Origin: an uncultured Desulfovibrio sp.
GTDB lineage: Bacteria > Desulfobacterota > Desulfovibrionia > Desulfovibrionales > Desulfovibrionaceae
Direction of reading: 5' to 3'
DNA length: 10,950 nucleotides
NCBI GenBank assembly: GCA_937926875.1
Contig: CALBAX010000056.1
Coordinates: 1 to 10,950 of the forward strand
Of the stretch, positions 5,824-10,950 are shown piece after piece; position 1 is the stretch's first letter; the number at the start of each line of letters is the position of its first letter. A program made the translations under genes and the position numbers. The notes under the pieces were generated by a model, which saw only the letters and a list, made by a program, of their open reading frames with translations, was not told where the DNA came from and made no database searches.

Positions 5824-7892
5824 ACGCAAGCCTGCGCCTGCGCCTGGCCCTGCTGGTGGCCTGTTCCGTGGCCCTTACCGTCGCACTGGTCCTCTACCTG
5901 ACCTGGCAGCGGGTCGGGGAGACCATGATCGGGATGGAAGAAAAAAATTTCGCCACCCTGCTGCTGGTGGAAGAGGAGCGGCTCAACACGGCCACCCTCA
6001 ACCATCTGGCCGCCAAGGTGCGTTCCGTGCTCCTGCGCAAGGCACAGCTGCGGGATGCCTCCGCCCGTGCCCAAGCCCTGCTGCGTGCCCTGGCCCCGCA
6101 ACAGGCAGCGGACAGCGGACAGGGCCACGCCATCCTGCAACCCCTGCTGTCCGCCATGGATGCCGCCAGTATCGGTCTGGTGGATGAAATCGACAGCATC
6201 CGCATGGAGATCCTGGATACGGAAAAGCTCCGCAACGGCCAGACCAGCCTGCTGGGCCTGTCGTCCGGCCTGCGGGACGTCAAGCAGCGGCCTGTGCAGC
6301 GCCTGTTCAGGCAGCTTTCCCGGGATGGTGATTTTGCGGTTTTCGACCTGCCCCGTCTCGTGGCCACCAACGAAGGCCGCATGGTCCCCTCCGGCACTTA
6401 CCGTCCTGTGCTGGCCTACTTCCTGCCGCTGGACGGCAGCAGGCCGTCACGGGAGATCCTGGTCTCCATGATCCCCCTGGACGACCTGGAGAAACTGGCT
6501 GTCCGGGCCCAGACGCAACTGCTGGAGGACACACGGGAAAAATTCAGGGAGATGTCCCTTTACCCCGGCGGGCTCGTGGCCCTGCTGGACGGTAACGGGC
6601 ATATCCTGGTCTCCGGCGGTGACGGGCAGCTTCCTGACGGCCTCGACGCGGCCCGGGCAGAGGCCCGCCAGACCGGCATGGCCAAGGTCATCCTGCCGTC
6701 GGCACAGGGCGACATGCTCTGCCTGCTGGGCAGTATCCGGGCCTTCGGCTGGTATGTGCTCCTGACGGCCCCCCTGGACCAGATACAGGAACCTTCCGAC
6801 AGCCTGCTGGCCACTCTGCTGGCCGTGAGCCTGCCCATCATGCTGCTGGTGGCCCTGGCGGCCCTGCTCATGCTCATCAGGACGCTGCGCCCCCTGAAAC
6901 TGCTGACCAGCAAGACCCGTCAGCTGGCCGACGTGGATTTTTCCGCTCCCGATGCCCTCGACCGGCTCGAGCCGCTCCTCAGCCGGGGGCTGCCTCTGGA
7001 GCGTCGTGACGAGCTGGGCCAGCTTGCCCGGGCCTATGCCCATCTGGGCGGGGCGCTTGCCGTCAACATCCGCAACCTGATGGAAGCCACAGCCAGCAAG
7101 GAACGTATGGAAGGCGAGCTTTCTGCCGCACGCGAGATCCAGATGGGCATCCTCCCGCCTCCGGACGGAGCTCCCGAGATGTGCGGTTTCCGGGCCTCGG
7201 CCTTTCTGGATCCCGCCAAGGAAGTGGGCGGCGACATGTACGACTTTTTCGTCACCAGCGACGGCCGGCGGGCCCTTGTCCTGGGAGACGTGTCAGGCAA
7301 GGGGGTTCCGGCGGCCCTGTTCATGTCCATGACCGTCACCCTCGTACGTTACGCCCTGGGCTCCGGCCTCGACCCGGCGGCCGCCATGTCACAGGTCAAC
7401 GCCATGCTCGAGGCCCACAACCCGGGCAATATGTTCGTGACCCTTTTCCTGGCCCTGTATGACCCCCAAAGCGGCGAGCTGAGCTATGCCAACGGCGGCC
7501 ACTGCCCGCCCTACATCATCGATGCCGCCTCGGACGCCCCGCCCCGTATGCTGGACAAGCTGAGCGGCCCGCTGGTGGGCGTCATGCCCGATATGGAATA
7601 CACGCTGTTCACGGATACCCTCAAGGAACAGGAGACCTGTCTGATCTTTACCGACGGGGTGACCGAAGCCATGAACAGTGCCAAGGAACTGTACGGTGAG
7701 GCCCGGTTGCAGGACTTCCTGGCCGCCCATCGCGGCGCCTCGCCCCGGGAACTGCTGACGCTCATCTTTTCGGAGCTCGTCCGCTTCCGGGGCGAAGAAC
7801 CGCAATCCGACGACATCACCATGCTGGCCTTCTGCCGCACGCACAACGCGAGCGTGGCCCAGCCTACCCCTACAGCCCGGACGTCTTCATGA
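5820..7892 (+). CDS. Membrane-bound SpoIIE/RsbU-type PP2C serine phosphatase with Cache-like sensor and HAMP
   Basis: The 690-residue protein has one membrane helix at about 8-28 and a second at about 328-354, enclosing a large extracytoplasmic sensor region of about 300 residues. The end of that region (GGLVALLDGNGHILVSGGDG at about 250-269, then AFGWYVLLTAPLDQI at about 308-322) has the pattern of a double Cache domain. A HAMP-like linker (about 355-410) and a helical stalk lead to the SpoIIE/PP2C domain at about 437-672. Probable metal ligands are visible: D472 in GGDMYD, D490 in GDVSGKG, D612 in TDG and the SDD at 663-665. Family members dephosphorylate anti-sigma-factor antagonists in partner-switching pathways (RsbU; BtrU, which controls the Bordetella T3SS). 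No antagonist or kinase gene is in the window. The ATG overlaps the upstream stop (ATGA) and has GGAGG at 5811-5815. Confidence 0.92.
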   Translation: MNASLRLRLALLVACSVALTVALVLYLTWQRVGETMIGMEEKNFATLLLVEEERLNTATLNHLAAKVRSVLLRKAQLRDASARAQALLRALAPQQAADSGQGHAILQPLLSAMDAASIGLVDEIDSIRMEILDTEKLRNGQTSLLGLSSGLRDVKQRPVQRLFRQLSRDGDFAVFDLPRLVATNEGRMVPSGTYRPVLAYFLPLDGSRPSREILVSMIPLDDLEKLAVRAQTQLLEDTREKFREMSLYPGGLVALLDGNGHILVSGGDGQLPDGLDAARAEARQTGMAKVILPSAQGDMLCLLGSIRAFGWYVLLTAPLDQIQEPSDSLLATLLAVSLPIMLLVALAALLMLIRTLRPLKLLTSKTRQLADVDFSAPDALDRLEPLLSRGLPLERRDELGQLARAYAHLGGALAVNIRNLMEATASKERMEGELSAAREIQMGILPPPDGAPEMCGFRASAFLDPAKEVGGDMYDFFVTSDGRRALVLGDVSGKGVPAALFMSMTVTLVRYALGSGLDPAAAMSQVNAMLEAHNPGNMFVTLFLALYDPQSGELSYANGGHCPPYIIDAASDAPPRMLDKLSGPLVGVMPDMEYTLFTDTLKEQETCLIFTDGVTEAMNSAKELYGEARLQDFLAAHRGASPRELLTLIFSELVRFRGEEPQSDDITMLAFCRTHNASVAQPTPTARTSS

Positions 7893-10225
7893 ACCCCTCT
7901 TGCTCCCCGATGGCCCAGCGCACTCCCCTTGGCCGCTTCCTGGCCGGATGGTCCGCCATCCTGCTGTGCAGCCTGCTGCTGTACGATGCCCTGCTCTATT
8001 CCTCCCTGCGTACCGCGACACGGGAAGGGACGCAGGCATCGTCCAGTGTGGCGGCCACGGCCCTGAAAAGCCGCATGGCCATAGGGATCCGTTTTGGCAA
8101 AAAGCTGGAGACCTATCACAATGCCGACCGCTTGCTGGCCAGTGTGGGCCAGGCGGCCGACATGCCCCTGGCCGTGCTGGATGCCCGGGGCAGGGCACTG
8201 CATCACTGGGGCCGCTTCCCGCTTTTGCCGGACATCAGCGACCGCCTGCCGCAAACGGACGGGGAGACGGTCCTCGCCCTGAAGGACGGCGAACTGCTGC
8301 TGGCTCCCATCACTGACCGGGCCAGCGCTATCGTGGGACATATCGCGGTCTGGATGCCTTCCCGCGATCTGGATGCCACGCTCCGGGATCTTTTCCGGCA
8401 GCAGCTCTTCTTCCAGGGCGGGCTGGCGCTGGCAGGGATCCTGCTTTTGTCCCTCTGCCTCGGCCTGCGCCGTTCCGGCGGCATGCCCCGAAACCTGTGC
8501 ATCGCTGTTTTCCTGCTGCTCATGCTGGGCAACGGCGCCCTGGCCCTGCATGCCGTCAGCCGGCAGTACACGCAGGGGCTCAGGAACGATGCTGCGCATA
8601 CCGGCGCCATCCTGACCGAGGACCTCAACCGCCTGCTGCTGGTGGGCGTCTCCCTGGACGATACCAGCCGCCTGTCTGCCTATCTGACCCGGGCCGTCAC
8701 GGCCCACGGTGACGACCTTGTCCTGGAGGTCCTCGCTCCTTCCGGCAAGGTCTATGCCTCAAGCCATGCTTCCGGCCCCATTCCTGAACTTCTGCCGTCC
8801 GGTGAGGAATTCCCCCTGCTGGAACTGGCCTCGTCCTTCTCCGTCAGTGGGGATTCGCCGGAACAGGGCTGGAAGCTGCGGGCATCCCTTACGCGCGGCC
8901 CCTGGCTTAAACGCCTGATCGCCCACGGACTGGACATCCTGACCCTGGTGGTCATCTCCCTCATCTTCATGGTGGAGATGTTCCTGCTGCTTTCCCGCAG
9001 CCTGGAAGCCCGCCTGCACGGGACGACGCAGACCCACGCCCACCGCAGCGCCCTGTTCCGTCCGTTGATGTTCGTCTTCATCCTGGCCATGGACATGACC
9101 ATTTCCTTCATCCCCCTGCGCATGGCTGAACTCACCTCGTCCGGCATGCTCCCGCGCGACGTGCTGCTGGGCCTGCCCATCTCCGCCGAGATGGGCATGA
9201 CCGGCCTCAGTGTGCTCATTGCCGGGACATGGATGAAGCGCAAAGGGGCCCGGCCGCCCCTCATGACCGGCATCGTCTGCATGGCTCTGGGCTATCTGGC
9301 TTCCATGCTGGCCTGGAACCCCTGGCTCTTCATCGCCGCCCGTGCCCTGGTGGGGCTGGGGTACGGGCTTTCCCTGCTCACGGCCCAGGCATATACGGTA
9401 CGGGACGGCAAACTGGCCGACATGTTCGCCGGCGTCTATGCCGGATCCCTGTGCGGTAGCGCCCTGGGGGCCATGCTGGCCGAACGCCTGGGTTACGGCC
9501 CCGTTTTCGCCCTCTCTGCCGCCATCCTGGCCTGTCTGGCCCTGGTGCCCCTGCGCCTGCTGCGCGGACAGGAAGGACAGACAGACATCCGGGAAGAGGC
9601 CCCGGCCGCCAGACTGACGCTGCCCCAGATCCGGTGCCTGCTGGCGGACCGCCACTTCCTGGCCTTCATCCTGCTGGCCCTGCTGCCCTCGGCCCTGCTC
9701 TGCGTGGGCTTCCTCAACTACTTTCTGCCTGTCTTCCTCAAGCAGGCCGATGTGGCCCAATCCAACATCGGGCGCATCTATATGCTCAACTGCCTCATCG
9801 TCATCTACAGCGGCCCCCTCTTCGCCCGCCTGGTCGGCAGCAGCCTGCACAAAGGCCCGCTCCTTTTCTGGGCCGGCATCCTCTCGGCCCTGTCCGTGGC
9901 CTGTTTCTGCTTCCTGCCCCCCCTGCCGGCGTCAGTGGCGGGCTCCATCCTGCTGGGACTGGCCACCGGCCTCAACATCCCTGCCCAGAGCGAATTCCTG
10001 CTGGAACTGGACATCGCCCGGGCCATCGGTGTGGATCAGGCCATGAGTCTGCTGGATGCCCTGCAACGCGTGGGACAGGTCATCGGCCCGGTCTGTGTGG
10101 GAGCGGTCATGGCCATCATGAGCGTGGATGACGCCGCCCGCTGGGCAGGCATCATCCTGGTGGCCATCTCCCTTCTTTTCCTGCTGCTGGTCCGTCCGGC
10201 CCGGCATACGGGAGACAGGGCATGA
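7889..10225 (+). CDS. Fusion of two extracytoplasmic sensor segments with a 12-helix MFS domain
   Basis: The 778-residue protein appears to have 16 membrane helices. Helices at about 18-40 and 173-193 enclose a first sensor-like segment (41-172), and helices at about 201-222 and 347-369 enclose a second (223-345). The two units look duplicated: each has a short helical entry, a conserved-looking L-x-R with a GI/GV step (about 59-68 and 246-255), and a later strand-turn-strand (PLAVLDARGRALHH; VLEVLAPSGKVYASSH). The remainder (about 390-770) is an MFS-like domain with twelve predicted helices split by a charged loop at about 558-588. A motif A remnant, GTWMKRKGAR (446-455), lies between its helices 2 and 3, with lysine at the usual acidic position. 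No kinase, cyclase or DNA-binding output domain is present. The MFS part may transport a solute or act as a receptor, as UhpC does for UhpB; this is inference. The ATG overlaps the phosphatase stop (ATGA) and lacks a clear Shine-Dalgarno, so its translation probably depends on that of the phosphatase. Confidence 0.8.
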   Translation: MNPSCSPMAQRTPLGRFLAGWSAILLCSLLLYDALLYSSLRTATREGTQASSSVAATALKSRMAIGIRFGKKLETYHNADRLLASVGQAADMPLAVLDARGRALHHWGRFPLLPDISDRLPQTDGETVLALKDGELLLAPITDRASAIVGHIAVWMPSRDLDATLRDLFRQQLFFQGGLALAGILLLSLCLGLRRSGGMPRNLCIAVFLLLMLGNGALALHAVSRQYTQGLRNDAAHTGAILTEDLNRLLLVGVSLDDTSRLSAYLTRAVTAHGDDLVLEVLAPSGKVYASSHASGPIPELLPSGEEFPLLELASSFSVSGDSPEQGWKLRASLTRGPWLKRLIAHGLDILTLVVISLIFMVEMFLLLSRSLEARLHGTTQTHAHRSALFRPLMFVFILAMDMTISFIPLRMAELTSSGMLPRDVLLGLPISAEMGMTGLSVLIAGTWMKRKGARPPLMTGIVCMALGYLASMLAWNPWLFIAARALVGLGYGLSLLTAQAYTVRDGKLADMFAGVYAGSLCGSALGAMLAERLGYGPVFALSAAILACLALVPLRLLRGQEGQTDIREEAPAARLTLPQIRCLLADRHFLAFILLALLPSALLCVGFLNYFLPVFLKQADVAQSNIGRIYMLNCLIVIYSGPLFARLVGSSLHKGPLLFWAGILSALSVACFCFLPPLPASVAGSILLGLATGLNIPAQSEFLLELDIARAIGVDQAMSLLDALQRVGQVIGPVCVGAVMAIMSVDDAARWAGIILVAISLLFLLLVRPARHTGDRA

Positions 10226-10950
10226 CCCTCGCCCGGGACTGGATCCGCAGTCGCTGCCCGGACGCGCTGGCTGCCTTTGAACAGGCAGGGGCGCAGACAC
10301 TGGCAGACTATGCGGCAGGCTTTAGCACGGATGCCGCCCTGCCCCGGCCGCCGCAAGCCGCTGACGACCTTGTGGAGCTGGCCGTCGCGGCCTGCGCCCG
10401 GCTGTATTCGACAGACATGGGACAGGCCCTGCGCCGTGAGCTGGAAACGGACCTCCATGCCCTCACAGCCAACCATCACGGTGTGGACTTCCACCCGGAA
10501 TTCTTCCAGGGCGACCTGCTGTTTGCCATGAGCTGCCGCCACGCCGTGCCCCTGTTCAACTGTGGCGCTGTCCCGGCCAACAATGTGGCCTATCCGCGCG
10601 GCATCCTGCTGGGATGCGGTGCCCCGGGGGAGGTGAGTTTCCGCAGCCGCAAACTGCCCGTCCTGCCGGGGCGGGAACGGCATGGGCTCATCAGTGTACG
10701 CCCGGCATTCACCGCCGCCGAGGTCACCTTGCCTTCGCAACTTCCCGGGCAGCCGGAAGGGCCGCATGTCCTGGACCGTCTCGTCCAGGCCGTCTACCGG
10801 CATCCCCGCGTCCTGGCGCAGCCGACGTTCCGCGATCAGGCCAGCCTCATGAATGCCCTGCTGTGGCAGCAGGTCATCCCGGAGAGCTGTGCCATCCCGC
10901 CGCTGGTCTCCCTGGACATGCAATGGCTGTGCGGCCGCCTGATCACGGCC
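10222..10950 (+). CDS. Unrecognised soluble protein with NHHG motif (partial, 3' end outside window)
   Basis: An ATG at 10222, overlapping the stop of the MFS fusion gene (ATGA) and preceded by GGGAG at 10210-10214, opens a frame that stays open to the window edge (243 codons). I do not recognise the family. No signal peptide or membrane helix is visible, so a cytoplasmic protein is likely. Striking segments are TANHHGVDFHPEFFQGDLLF (about 83-101, with H85, H86 and H91), LFNCGAVPANNVAYPRGILL (about 111-130), and an RSRKLPVLPGRERHG segment (about 141-155). Seven cysteines occur in the visible part (12, 58, 105, 114, 132, 223, 237) without a clear metal-cluster spacing. The His- and Asn-rich motifs look like an active or binding site, but this is only an impression. 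Codon use matches its neighbours. Being locked to the MFS fusion by overlap suggests a shared process. Confidence 0.75.
   Translation, partial: MTLARDWIRSRCPDALAAFEQAGAQTLADYAAGFSTDAALPRPPQAADDLVELAVAACARLYSTDMGQALRRELETDLHALTANHHGVDFHPEFFQGDLLFAMSCRHAVPLFNCGAVPANNVAYPRGILLGCGAPGEVSFRSRKLPVLPGRERHGLISVRPAFTAAEVTLPSQLPGQPEGPHVLDRLVQAVYRHPRVLAQPTFRDQASLMNALLWQQVIPESCAIPPLVSLDMQWLCGRLITA

Noticed and set aside
3442..5829. A 795-codon open frame on the minus strand across sctU and the AAA+ regulator
   Set aside because: It is a shadow: GC-rich third positions in the plus-strand genes remove stops from the antisense frame. The product is rich in Gln, His and Gly without domains, and it spans two well-supported genes.
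9421..9436. A TGGC-N7-TTCGC sequence resembling a -24/-12 sigma-54 promoter
   Set aside because: The -12 element is imperfect, and it lies inside a membrane-protein coding region with no gene start downstream, so it is best explained as chance.

Overview
The window is one uninterrupted, rightward-reading gene block of GC-rich DNA (strong G/C bias at third codon positions, long open frames on the opposite strand as a side effect). No gene on the minus strand, no tRNA or rRNA, no insertion sequence, no CRISPR and no convincing terminator was found. GC content, the Desulfovibrio-like protein style (Fis-type AAA+ regulator next to a SpoIIE phosphatase) and the type III secretion genes suggest a Desulfovibrionaceae-like sulfate reducer. 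That placement is inference from style, not from a marker gene.

Region 1 (1-4524) encodes the inner-membrane export apparatus of a non-flagellar type III secretion system (T3SS). It holds the tail of a YscY-like TPR chaperone, then SctV (export gate), SctS, SctT and SctU (autocleaving switch protein, NPTH intact). The Y-then-V order resembles the Yersinia yscX-yscY-yscV arrangement. SctR, usually just before SctS, is not in the window.

Region 2 (4528-10950) continues the same transcript with no visible break. It contains a short AAA+ enhancer-binding-type regulator, a membrane-bound Cache-HAMP-SpoIIE/PP2C phosphatase, a 778-residue membrane protein that joins two extracytoplasmic sensor-like segments to a 12-helix major facilitator (MFS) domain, and the first 243 residues of an unrecognised soluble protein. 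The last three junctions are each 4-nt ATGA overlaps, which points to coordinated, probably coupled translation.

Taken together, the block looks like T3SS core genes with an attached signalling module: an outside-sensing MFS-like receptor, a phosphatase of the partner-switching type, and a cytoplasmic AAA+ regulator. The regulator carries GVATGV where sigma-54 activators carry GAFTGA, and the sensor-MFS fusion is the most unusual protein here. A functional link between these parts is inferred from gene order and overlaps only.
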